Assembly (NCBI RefSeq): GCF_002395745.1
Contig: NZ_DGUN01000038.1
Coordinates: forward strand, 1-35,628
Length of the DNA: 35,628 nt
Source of the DNA: Fibrobacter sp. UBA4309
Lineage (GTDB): Bacteria > Fibrobacterota > Fibrobacteria > Fibrobacterales > Fibrobacteraceae
Reading direction: 5' to 3'
Part shown: positions 1-6,239 of the stretch, piece by piece
Layout of the letters: each line of letters starts with the position of its first letter
How positions within the stretch are numbered: the stretch's first letter is position 1
Program-made: the position numbers and the translations under genes
The notes under the pieces: generated by a model
The model's database searches: none
What the model saw: the letters and a program-made list of their open reading frames with translations, nothing else
Told to the model about the DNA's origin: nothing

Positions 1-620
1 ACGTATTCGTAACCGAGGTTCGGGAGTGCGCAGCTTTCTTGCACGGCAATCATCGAGCCTTCTTTCTTGCCGAGGATAATCGGCGTACGGCCCCACTTGT
101 CGCGGCTGGCATAGAACCTGCCCGTGCTATCCAGGAGCAAGACAGAACAGCTGCCCTTCACCTTCTCGTGCACGTACTTGAGGCCGTCTACGATGGAAGC
201 CTGTGTCGCGATGAGAGCGGAAACGACTTCGGTCGGCCCGACCATCCCGCTCGTGGTGGAATACTGCAGCTGCATGCAGTTGTTATGAAAAAGTTCTCCT
301 TTCAGTTCTTCGATATTGGCGATGAGCCCCACGGTGACAATCGCGAAGGTTCCGAGCTTCGTGCTCATGACAAGCGGCTGGGGATCGGTATCGGAAATAA
401 CGCCGATGCCCACGTTGCCGGAGAAGGTGGCCAGATCGTTTTCAAACTTGCTACGGAAGGGCGTATTCTGGATGTTGTGAATGGAACGATGGAAGTTGCC
501 ATCAGCCTTCAGCACAGCCATACCGCCGCGGTGGGTTCCAAGATGAGAATGGTAGTCTGTTCCGAAGAAAAGGTCGCATACGCAATCCTTTTTGGAAATG
601 ACACCGCAAAAGCCGCCCAT
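1..620 (-). CDS. purF: Amidophosphoribosyltransferase-like protein, N-terminal part (partial)
   Basis: Class II glutamine amidotransferase domain of a PurF-like enzyme, which uses glutamine to aminate PRPP in the first step of purine synthesis. The reading frame is open from the ATG at 620 to the left edge (206 codons), so the phosphoribosyltransferase half is missing. The start reads MGGFCGVISKK, followed by YHSHLGTHRGG, GIGVISDTDPQP and SRDKWGRTPIILGKK, which match the PurF amidotransferase fold. The nucleophile would be Cys5, so a four-residue MGGF propeptide would have to be removed; most PurF proteins have Cys directly after Met or after a longer propeptide. A good Shine-Dalgarno (AAGGAGTT) ends 3 nt before the ATG. 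Family call is firm; whether it is the main PurF or a paralogue cannot be told from half the gene. Confidence 0.85.
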   Translation of the reverse strand, partial: MGGFCGVISKKDCVCDLFFGTDYHSHLGTHRGGMAVLKADGNFHRSIHNIQNTPFRSKFENDLATFSGNVGIGVISDTDPQPLVMSTKLGTFAIVTVGLIANIEELKGELFHNNCMQLQYSTTSGMVGPTEVVSALIATQASIVDGLKYVHEKVKGSCSVLLLDSTGRFYASRDKWGRTPIILGKKEGSMIAVQESCALPNLGYEY

Positions 621-845
621 AATAACTCCTTGACTAGAAAGGACACTGCATTTTTGGACACAAAAAATAGAAATTTTTGATGTCTTTCTTGAGAAAAAAA
701 GGTCTGCACGGACGTTTGCGGACGCGCGGAAGAAAAAAATATCGTTCTATATGCAACTGGCGTTGCATATAGAAGATTTTTCTAAAATTATTTTCAAAAA
801 TATGTGATTTTAATTAAAAAACTCAACTTTTGTTGCATAGAATGA
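621..845. other. Intergenic region between divergent purF-like gene and TIGR02147 regulator
   Basis: No gene seen. It holds the purF-like leader (A/T-rich, with a possible minus-strand TATTTT box near 664-669), a perfect 11-bp inverted repeat at 747-772 and a third copy of the same half-site at 832-840, just upstream of the regulator's -35 box. Confidence 0.6.
747..772. promoter_or_regulatory. Perfect inverted repeat, candidate operator
   Basis: CTATATGCAAC (747-757), spacer TGGC, GTTGCATATAG (762-772): 11-bp arms without mismatch. The right half-site recurs as GTTGCATAG at 832-840, six bases before the -35 box of the regulator. Spacing and repetition suggest a protein-binding site, possibly for the downstream regulator itself; this is inference. 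The stem is AT-rich, so a terminator role is less likely although a short T run follows. Confidence 0.5.
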
Positions 846-874
846 TTGACACGCCGGAAAATTGGTGGTATATT
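846..874 (+). promoter_or_regulatory. Near-consensus promoter of the TIGR02147 gene
   Basis: TTGACA (846-851), exactly 17 nt, then TATATT (869-874). The expected start of transcription (about 880-883) coincides with GTG-ATG at 880-885, so the mRNA would be leaderless. Confidence 0.75.
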
Positions 875-882
875 TATCAGTG

Positions 883-1719
883 ATGAAACCGATCATTGAA
901 TATTCCGACTTCCGCCAGTACATGCGCGACTATTACGAGGACCGTAAGCGTCGTTCCGCATTTTCGTGGCGCGAGTTCTCGAAGATATCCGGATTTTCAT
1001 CTTGCTCCTACATGAAGGTGGTCTGTGACGGCAAGAGCAAGCTGAGCAAAATCGGGATTGAACGCGTCGGCACCGCCATGGGCCTTGCCGGTTTCGAGAT
1101 GGAATATTTCCGCGCCATGGTAAGATACGGCCAGGCAGATTCCGCCGAGGCGAAGAAGGACGCCTACAGGAAAATGCTAGCCGTCGCCAAAGTCCACAAG
1201 GTGCGCGTTCTGGAGGGGGACCTGTTCGCCTTTTACGACTCCTGGCGCAATCCCGTGGTGCGTGAACTGGCGCCATTGATGCCGGGAGCCACCCCCGGCG
1301 AAATGGCCAAGTTGTGCTACACCGAAACATCGGCTCAGGAAGTACGTGACGCTCTCGATTTCCTGACCAAGTCCGGGCTCCTGAAAAAAGAAGCCGACGG
1401 CACTTTCGCCCAATCCGAAATTTCGGTCACCGGCACGCCGGACGCCACACGCCTCGCCATGCGGGGCATGCACCGCCAAATGGCAGCGCTCGCGACACCG
1501 GCGCTGGAACTCCCGAAAGAAGAACGCAACTTCAGCGGAGTCACGATGGGAATTTCCAAGGAATCATACGGCCGCATCGTAGACATATTGGACGAATGCC
1601 GCAAGAAGATTATCGCTGTCGCCGCCGAAGACAAAAGCATCGAGCAGGTCTACCGCCTGAACCTCCAACTCTTCCCGCTGACGAAAAAAGTCAAGGAGGG
1701 CAACAATGAACTGGCTTAA
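883..1719 (+). CDS. TIGR02147/DUF4423 family protein, predicted DNA-binding regulator
   Basis: 278 residues from the ATG at 883. The N-terminal part (about 1-75: YSDFRQYMRDYYEDRK, FSWREFSKISGFSS, then a KSKLSKIGIERVGTAMGL segment) has the layout of the TIGR02147/DUF4423 family, expanded in Fibrobacter and also found in Bdellovibrio-like bacteria; this segment looks like a helix-turn-helix and a regulatory role is predicted, not proven. The C-terminal part has a basic helix (ILDECRKKIIAVA). I chose 883 rather than the in-frame TTG at 862 because the promoter's -10 box occupies 869-874. No Shine-Dalgarno precedes it. The end overlaps the next gene by 14 nt, so the regulator and lipoprotein are probably co-translated. 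Family call good, function inferred. Confidence 0.8.
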   Translation: MKPIIEYSDFRQYMRDYYEDRKRRSAFSWREFSKISGFSSCSYMKVVCDGKSKLSKIGIERVGTAMGLAGFEMEYFRAMVRYGQADSAEAKKDAYRKMLAVAKVHKVRVLEGDLFAFYDSWRNPVVRELAPLMPGATPGEMAKLCYTETSAQEVRDALDFLTKSGLLKKEADGTFAQSEISVTGTPDATRLAMRGMHRQMAALATPALELPKEERNFSGVTMGISKESYGRIVDILDECRKKIIAVAAEDKSIEQVYRLNLQLFPLTKKVKEGNNELA

Positions 1720-2638
1720 GTTATTTATCGCATGTCTCTGTATGCCATTTGTCTTTGCAGGCTGCTCGGATTCCACAAAGATTACGGGTACATCCGAAGA
1801 GACGAACGAAATGGCCCGCGAAGAATTATCTAGTTCAAGTGCGACAAGCTCTTCAAGCAGCAGCGAACTCGAATCCTCGAGCAGCGCCACGCCTGAATCG
1901 AGCAGTACGGAAAAGCAGCAGTCGAGCAGCGCCACGCCTGAATCGAGCAGTTCGGAAAAGCAGCAGTCGAGCAGCGCCGCGCCTGAATCGAGCAGTTCGG
2001 AAAAATTGTCGTCGAGCAGCATAAGACCTGAACGGAGTTCCTCTTCGTCAACGCCGTCTTCCAGCAGCAATCCCACTAGCACGCACGAAGGCACCGCGGA
2101 ACCCGGCACGCTCGAGTATTATGCAAGCCTGCTGGGAATCATGGGCGCCAAGTTCGACGACGGCGTGCTGGAGGCGGGCGTGTTTAAACCCGAATCTAGC
2201 ACTCCCGATACTTTGGACCAGCATCCGCCTATGGCACAGGCCGGTGAATTCGGCGGCTATGACGTCCATCCGTTCAACAACAAGAACATCTTCGCCCTGC
2301 CCGACCTGTTCCCGGAAATGGCCGCGTATGCGAATGCGGAATTTGTCGATAGCCTTGCCGCCGAAAAATGCCACCTCTACATGCTGAACGCGAGGGGCTC
2401 CGACACGACTGTCGGCAGCATCCTCACCAAGGTTGCAAAAGATTCCGTAACGGTGATACATATCCAGTCAAGCAAATGCGAGGCGTCCCAAGGCCAGGTG
2501 CGGTTCCTGTTCACCTACTGCGGCACAAGCGAAATTATTCACCCCGAGGTCAAGAATGTCATGATAGATGCGGATATTCCCGCAAACAAATGTCCGACAA
2601 TTCCCCTCGGCGAAGAATGGACAAACAAGAGGGATTAA
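1706..2638 (+). CDS. Lipoprotein with long Ser-rich linker
   Basis: 310 residues. A signal peptide ends in a lipobox (FVFAGC, Cys at about 19), followed by about 100 residues rich in Ser, Glu and Pro that act as a flexible tether; this poly-Ser layout is typical of Fibrobacter exported proteins. The globular part (about 135-310) has three Cys and no motif I recognise. A strong Shine-Dalgarno (AAGGAGG, 1693-1699) lies inside the end of the preceding regulator gene, which it overlaps by 14 nt. Three tandem 45-bp repeats (1877-2011) lie in the linker. It is followed 18 nt later by a second Ser-linker lipoprotein. Probable role: envelope-anchored protein controlled with, or sensed by, the regulator (inference). 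Function unknown. Confidence 0.75.
   Translation: MNWLKLFIACLCMPFVFAGCSDSTKITGTSEETNEMAREELSSSSATSSSSSSELESSSSATPESSSTEKQQSSSATPESSSSEKQQSSSAAPESSSSEKLSSSSIRPERSSSSSTPSSSSNPTSTHEGTAEPGTLEYYASLLGIMGAKFDDGVLEAGVFKPESSTPDTLDQHPPMAQAGEFGGYDVHPFNNKNIFALPDLFPEMAAYANAEFVDSLAAEKCHLYMLNARGSDTTVGSILTKVAKDSVTVIHIQSSKCEASQGQVRFLFTYCGTSEIIHPEVKNVMIDADIPANKCPTIPLGEEWTNKRD
1877..2011 (+). repeat. Three tandem 45-bp repeats in Ser-rich linker
   Basis: Copies start at 1877, 1922 and 1967. Each encodes a 15-residue unit of the form SSSATPESSSSEKQQ. Copies 1 and 2 are nearly identical; copy 3 diverges at its 3' end. Such in-frame repeats can change linker length by recombination or slippage. Confidence 0.85.
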
Positions 2639-2656
2639 AGAAAAAGGAGAAAAACC

Positions 2657-3853
2657 ATGAAACAGAAAGTGATGAAATCGACTTGCGGCATTGCCGCCGC
2701 GGCACTTGCCGTATTCATGCTCGCCGCCTGCGATGACGACAGCACCAGCGTGTCCCCTGTGAACCAGGAAATGGACGTCGACACCCCGGCAAGCAGCGGC
2801 AACGATACCCCGACATCCAGCGAAGCTGCCATCCCCACCAGCAGCGAAGCACCTACTTCGTCCGAATCGGCTACGGAATCCTCGTCCGCCGTTGCGCCGG
2901 GATCGTCTTCTGCGGAGGAACCGACTTCCTCGGCGACAATTGCGTCAAGCTCCAGCTCGGCGGTACAATCCAGTTCGGCCAATTTCGAAAAATGCATCGA
3001 TATGGATCGGATGTGTCCGCCTTGTGAAGGCGACCTGTGCCCGGTGACGAACGTGGCCTGCAACCATTGCAGTGAAGAAGGCGCTGTGGTTCCTGATTGC
3101 AAGGGAGGCTCTGACTATGTCTGCAGCAATCGCCTCTGGACGCAGATAAAGCCTACCTGCGAACACATTACCGATTTCGACGGGATGAGCGCAGAAGGAA
3201 ACTGCGTCGGGAGAACCGGCGATGTCGTCACCGACTGCGTGACAGGACAGCAGTTCAAGTGCGTCGATAACTTCTGGGAAGCAAAGAACAATGTCTGCCC
3301 TCCGGGTGGCGACTGCGACGGTGACGGCATCCCCGACGGAATCCGCAGGCCTGACCTGGAGCCCTGCGACACGGACACCCTGCTGGAATTCTATGGCCGC
3401 GCTTACCAGTGCATAAACAACAAATGGGTGTACCTGCCGCCTCCGACCACGTACATTAACGAAAAGGCGACCGACGTCTCGGCCATGCATCGCGGCGGTC
3501 CGGCGGTTGCTCCTGGCGTCGTGAAGGTAGAAGCTGCCAGCGGAGCAGTTACTTTCCGTGACGACGGCGTGCTTGTGGACGACCGTTGCACCTTCAACGG
3601 GCTCAACGCGGAACTCAGGGGCGATACCCTGGTCGCCACCATCCTGTATCCGGGATGCACGACGACCGGCGGGTCCATGGGCGTCATCACGTTCACTCTC
3701 AGCGGGGAATTCGCCGACGTGAAGTACATCAAGTACGATGATAGGGACAACGTCAAGCCGGTTCGCGAAGCCGACGAACTGCTGCCCTGCGGGAACACTT
3801 CGTCTTGCAATAGTTGCAGCGGAGACCGAGACCCCGGAGTCACGGGCTGCTAA
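2657..3853 (+). CDS. Cys-rich lipoprotein with Ser-rich linker
   Basis: 398 residues. Signal peptide with lipobox (VFMLAAC, Cys at about 25), then an Asp-rich start and a Ser/Thr/Pro/Glu linker to about residue 110. The middle part (about 110-260) is rich in Cys (for example CPPCEGDLCPVTNVACNHC) and holds CDGDGIPDG, a DxDxDG loop that commonly binds calcium. The C-terminal part looks beta-rich and ends with another Cys cluster. The number of Cys fits disulfide bonding outside the cytoplasm. Shine-Dalgarno AAAAAGGAG precedes the ATG. Third gene of the cassette, 18 nt after the previous stop. No enzyme motif seen; surface or periplasmic binding protein is a guess. Confidence 0.75.
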   Translation: MKQKVMKSTCGIAAAALAVFMLAACDDDSTSVSPVNQEMDVDTPASSGNDTPTSSEAAIPTSSEAPTSSESATESSSAVAPGSSSAEEPTSSATIASSSSSAVQSSSANFEKCIDMDRMCPPCEGDLCPVTNVACNHCSEEGAVVPDCKGGSDYVCSNRLWTQIKPTCEHITDFDGMSAEGNCVGRTGDVVTDCVTGQQFKCVDNFWEAKNNVCPPGGDCDGDGIPDGIRRPDLEPCDTDTLLEFYGRAYQCINNKWVYLPPPTTYINEKATDVSAMHRGGPAVAPGVVKVEAASGAVTFRDDGVLVDDRCTFNGLNAELRGDTLVATILYPGCTTTGGSMGVITFTLSGEFADVKYIKYDDRDNVKPVREADELLPCGNTSSCNSCSGDRDPGVTGC

Positions 3854-3875
3854 TCGAGATCTATTTCAAGAGGGG

Positions 3876-3907
3876 AAAAAATCCCGGAGGCCGTAGCCCC
3901 CGGGATT
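3876..3907 (-). terminator. Strong intrinsic terminator with UACG tetraloop
   Basis: On the minus strand a 12-bp stem (AATCCCGGGGGC with GCCTCCGGGATT, one G-U pair) closes a UACG loop on a C-G pair, followed by TTTTTT. It lies 30 nt after the stop of the 45-codon ORF. On the plus strand the hairpin is followed only by CCTCTCTCTTT, so it may also serve weakly as the end of the lipoprotein cassette. Confidence 0.8.
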
Positions 3908-3936
3908 CCTCTCTCTTTGGCGTAACAATATTCGAT

Positions 3937-4074
3937 TCAGCGGGCCTCAGCTTCGGCACCGTCCTTGACGCCTTCACAGCTACCGTAGATTCGGCCCATG
4001 CCCTGGGAGTGGATGGCTGATGCGCAAGCCTCTGCGATAGGAAGAATCGGGCGTTTCACAAAACCTCCATACAT
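3937..4074 (-). CDS. Small protein of 45 residues, unknown function
   Basis: Begins MYGGFVKRPILPIAEAC and ends GAEAEAR. It has two Cys (17 and 33), a Gly-rich middle and no membrane segment or signal peptide. Codon choice (many GC-ending codons) resembles neighbouring genes. The ATG at 4074 lies 7 nt after a TATATT box (4087-4082), the spacing shared by other leaderless genes here. Codons 3-4 read GGAGGT and codon 6 is GTG, so an internal Shine-Dalgarno start at 4059 is possible. A strong terminator follows. Promoter, ORF and terminator together make a real transcript of about 200 nt likely; whether it acts as protein, RNA or both is open. I do not recognise the family. Confidence 0.55.
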   Translation of the reverse strand: MYGGFVKRPILPIAEACASAIHSQGMGRIYGSCEGVKDGAEAEAR

Positions 4075-4081
4075 CGTCTAT

Positions 4082-4087
4082 AATATA
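4082..4087 (-). promoter_or_regulatory. -10 box (TATATT) of the 45-residue ORF
   Basis: TATATT on the minus strand ends 7 nt before the ATG at 4074. No good -35 hexamer at 16-18 nt. Confidence 0.5.
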
Positions 4088-4089
4088 TT

Positions 4090-4224
4090 CCTTATGGGCT
4101 GGCAAAGTCCTTTTTTTCGCATTTTTCGTGTATACAGGGGGAAACGAGTGATATTCCTCATATTCCGAGGCATCAACCTAGCCCATGACCGAGGCGCCGA
4201 CTTTAGAATTTGCGAAGCAAATAC
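4090..4224. other. Intergenic stretch without a recognised feature
   Basis: Between the small ORF and the terminator of the lipoprotein gene at 4276. It contains T-rich runs and a short palindrome (ATTTGC, GAA, GCAAAT, about 4208-4222). Plus-strand reading frames here have no family resemblance and run through the terminator. Confidence 0.5.
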
Positions 4225-4255
4225 AAAAAGGGCCGGCACATCACTGTGCCAGCCC
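4225..4255 (-). terminator. Intrinsic terminator of the 5157-4276 lipoprotein gene
   Basis: Minus strand: GGGCTGGCAC (4255-4246), loop of 6, GTGCCGGCCC (4239-4230) with one wobble pair, then TTTTT. Confidence 0.8.
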
Positions 4256-4275
4256 AAATTTCGGCCAGGAACCGA

Positions 4276-5157
4276 TTACTTCACTTCGAAGTAGTAAGTC
4301 TGCAGAGTCTTGCCATCCTGAGAGAACTGGATGATCTGCTTGCCCTTCGGGAGGTTGCCGGTAATCTTGAAGAGGTTCTCGGCGATGTAGGTCACGGTCA
4401 GGTCGGAACCCTTGTTCTTGTCGGCAAAGATGCCCTTTTCGTCGCCTTCGAAGCCCTTGCAGTCCTTGTGGTCTGCGACCTTGCCTTCAACAGCCGGGAA
4501 GGTCTTCGCGATGAGCGGGGTCGTCACGGAAGAAGCATTGCGGTAGAAGACTTCGAGCTTGCCGTCAACCACGCGCGGATCCGGAAGCGGAGTCATCTTG
4601 GAGGCATCGGCAGCCGGAGCAGCCTTCTTGCCCTTCTTGCCCTTCTTGCCCTTCTTCTTGTCGGCCTTGGGCGGAACCTTGGCACCACCGGCCTGCTGCG
4701 GGAAGGCGAGACGGTAACCGGCAATGGAGGATTCGCACTGCGCGGACCAGATGACCCACTGATTCGAAATCTTCGTCGGAGCGGTTTCGCCGCTGATGTA
4801 GAGACCCGGATCAACCTGGTCGCTGTAGATGTAGAGCGTCAGCTTGGCGTTCGGATTTTCTTCGGTCGTGGTGACAACGTTGCGGCTCTTGATGTACTTG
4901 GAGCGGCCGGCGAGAACTTTGTACGTACCGACGGGAACCTTCTCGAACTTGAACTGGCCCTTGCGGAGTTCCTGCTTGTACTTGTACTTGTCCTTCAGTG
5001 TGGAATAGATCGTGGAGTCGATCCAGATGGTCGGCATTTCGAGGGCCTTGCCCGTGAAAGCGTCGCAGACTTCGCCTTCGATGGTGCCGGTCTTTTCACA
5101 GCCAGTCATGGCGAAAGCGACAAGAGCGGCAGCGAAAATAAAAAGATGTTTCTTCAT
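4276..5157 (-). CDS. Lipoprotein with N-terminal beta-sandwich-like domain and Lys-rich segment
   Basis: 293 residues from the ATG at 5157, chosen over the upstream in-frame ATG at 5169 because AGGAAAACG in front of 5157 is a usable Shine-Dalgarno and the signal peptide then starts MKKHLF. Lipobox FAMTGC. Residues about 22-95 (GTIEGEVCDAFTGKAL to VPVGTYKVLAGRSKY) resemble carboxypeptidase-regulatory-like or PEGA-type beta-sandwich domains. A GKKGKKGKK tract lies near residue 170 between this and a C-terminal domain of unknown type. It follows the L31 gene after a terminator, and I see no clear promoter of its own, so read-through from L31 is possible. Function unknown. Confidence 0.7.
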   Translation of the reverse strand: MKKHLFIFAAALVAFAMTGCEKTGTIEGEVCDAFTGKALEMPTIWIDSTIYSTLKDKYKYKQELRKGQFKFEKVPVGTYKVLAGRSKYIKSRNVVTTTEENPNAKLTLYIYSDQVDPGLYISGETAPTKISNQWVIWSAQCESSIAGYRLAFPQQAGGAKVPPKADKKKGKKGKKGKKAAPAADASKMTPLPDPRVVDGKLEVFYRNASSVTTPLIAKTFPAVEGKVADHKDCKGFEGDEKGIFADKNKGSDLTVTYIAENLFKITGNLPKGKQIIQFSQDGKTLQTYYFEVK

Positions 5158-5192
5158 CGTTTTCCTCATTAAGTGTTAATCCGGTTATTGGC

Positions 5193-5220
5193 AAAAACCC
5201 TCCCATTCGAGGGGAGGGTT
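5193..5220 (-). terminator. Intrinsic terminator after L31 gene
   Basis: Minus strand: AACCCTCCC, loop of 7, GGGAGGGTT, then T run. Lies between the L31 stop and the downstream lipoprotein gene. Confidence 0.8.
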
Positions 5221-5230
5221 CTCGCATTAA

Positions 5231-5530
5231 TTAAGCTTCTTCAGCCTTGGCCGGGACAGCCTTGCGAGTCTTGCGCTTGGCGCCAGTGATGTTGCCAGCG
5301 AAACGCTTGTTGAAGCGGTCGATACGGCCAGCCGTATCCACGCGATGCTGCTTGCCCGTCCAGAACGGATGGGTATCAGCCGTGATTTCCAGGGAAATCA
5401 CGCTATATTCAACACCATCGATAGTCTTCTTTTCGGCGGAAGACTTCGTGGAGCGGGTGATGTATTCTTTACCCGTATTCGCATCGACGAACACGACCGG
5501 TTGATAGTTAGGGTGGATACCTTCTTTCAT
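5231..5530 (-). CDS. rpmE2: 50S ribosomal protein L31 type B
   Basis: 99 residues. Starts MKEGIHPNYQPVVFVDANTG and contains THPFWTGKQHRVDTAGRIDRF, which matches L31. The zinc-binding Cys motif of type A L31 is absent, so this is the zinc-independent type B form. The basic tail (AKRKTRKAVPAKAEEA) is somewhat longer than usual. Shine-Dalgarno AGGAAGT precedes the ATG; the promoter is at 5570-5598 and a terminator follows. In many bacteria the type B paralogue is induced under zinc limitation; no Zur-like operator was evident here. Confidence 0.92.
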   Translation of the reverse strand: MKEGIHPNYQPVVFVDANTGKEYITRSTKSSAEKKTIDGVEYSVISLEITADTHPFWTGKQHRVDTAGRIDRFNKRFAGNITGAKRKTRKAVPAKAEEA

Positions 5531-5569
5531 TTTGATAACTTCCTATTGAAGTGAATAATTGGAGTTCCA

Positions 5570-5598
5570 AATTTAGCAGATTTCGCCAATTTTGGCAA
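5570..5598 (-). promoter_or_regulatory. Promoter of rpmE2
   Basis: Minus strand TTGCCA (5598-5593), 17 nt, TAAATT (5575-5570). The -35 box overlaps the inverse TTGGCA (5592-5597) that faces the divergent lipoprotein gene. Confidence 0.6.
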
Positions 5599-5623
5599 GC
5601 AGAAAGCGCTTTTTTTGTATTTT
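5592..5623 (+). promoter_or_regulatory. Candidate promoter of the 5631 lipoprotein gene
   Basis: TTGGCA (5592-5597) with either TTGTAT (5615-5620, 17 nt) or TATTTT (5618-5623, 20 nt). TATTTT ends 7 nt before the ATG, the leaderless spacing seen elsewhere in the window. Confidence 0.45.
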
Positions 5624-5630
5624 TGATGGC

Positions 5631-6239
5631 ATGAAACACCTGTTTTTCTTGCTAGAAACCGCTATTTTCGCATCATTGGCATTCTCTCTCGCCGCCTGCA
5701 AGGGCGAACCGCCCAAAGCGACAATAGTCGAAATCGACAAGAAAATGCCGTTGCTGGAATGGCCTGACAGTGCCTACGTGAACAACCTGGACTCCATCCT
5801 GGCCAGCGAACCCGTCAAGAAAACGGACGTCAACAAGCCTAGCATCGCCATAAACGCACACGAGGCCCCGAAGTTCATCCTCCCCGGTTCCGTGACAGGA
5901 AAGAAGGAAGCCCCGAAGGCGGCACGCAAGCCTGGAGACGGCAAGGGGGCCGGCAAATCCGCCCTCGCAGGTAGCCCGGATAACGGAGCCGAAGCCTTCA
6001 TGGACAAATTCAGCAGGGCGCTCTCCGCCCTCCAGTCCGACCCGTCGAACGCCGGACTCTATAAAGTCGTAGAAGCCAAGGAGGGCGACGACCTGTTCAA
6101 GCTATTGCGCCGGACCTACGGTGCCGGTACACAGAACCTCCCCCGCTTCTACGTGCTATCGGCACTACAATCAGTAAACGCCGGCGTGATGCTGGAACAT
6201 CTGAACGCCGGCGATAAAGTCCGTGTACCTAGGATATAG
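5631..6239 (+). CDS. Lipoprotein with LysM-like C-terminal region
   Basis: 202 residues from ATG 5631. Signal peptide and lipobox (AFSLAAC, Cys about 23), a Pro/Lys/Ala-rich middle (about 90-125) and a C-terminal region (about 140-202) with YKVVEAKEGDDLFKLLRRTYG and a final NAGDKVRVPRI. The last part resembles a LysM repeat, a peptidoglycan-binding fold that usually ends in a G-D-x-L-x-I/V-P motif; the match is loose. The start has no Shine-Dalgarno and sits 7 nt after a -10-like box. The stop (TAG 6237-6239) directly abuts the convergent hisB stop at 6240. Probable role: outer-membrane lipoprotein contacting the cell wall. Confidence 0.65.
   Translation: MKHLFFLLETAIFASLAFSLAACKGEPPKATIVEIDKKMPLLEWPDSAYVNNLDSILASEPVKKTDVNKPSIAINAHEAPKFILPGSVTGKKEAPKAARKPGDGKGAGKSALAGSPDNGAEAFMDKFSRALSALQSDPSNAGLYKVVEAKEGDDLFKLLRRTYGAGTQNLPRFYVLSALQSVNAGVMLEHLNAGDKVRVPRI

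Noticed and set aside
39..680. Plus-strand frame of 213 codons at the left edge
   Set aside because: Antisense to the purF-like gene, whose motifs are clear.
747..772. Inverted repeat read as an intrinsic terminator
   Set aside because: Stem is AT-rich, there is no gene ending nearby on either strand, and a half-site recurs at the promoter.
3998..4294. Plus-strand frame of 98 codons between the small ORF and the lipoprotein gene
   Set aside because: Crosses the small ORF in antisense and the terminator at 4225-4255; translation shows no pattern. A GGGGG-preceded GTG at about 4149 was also considered and dropped.
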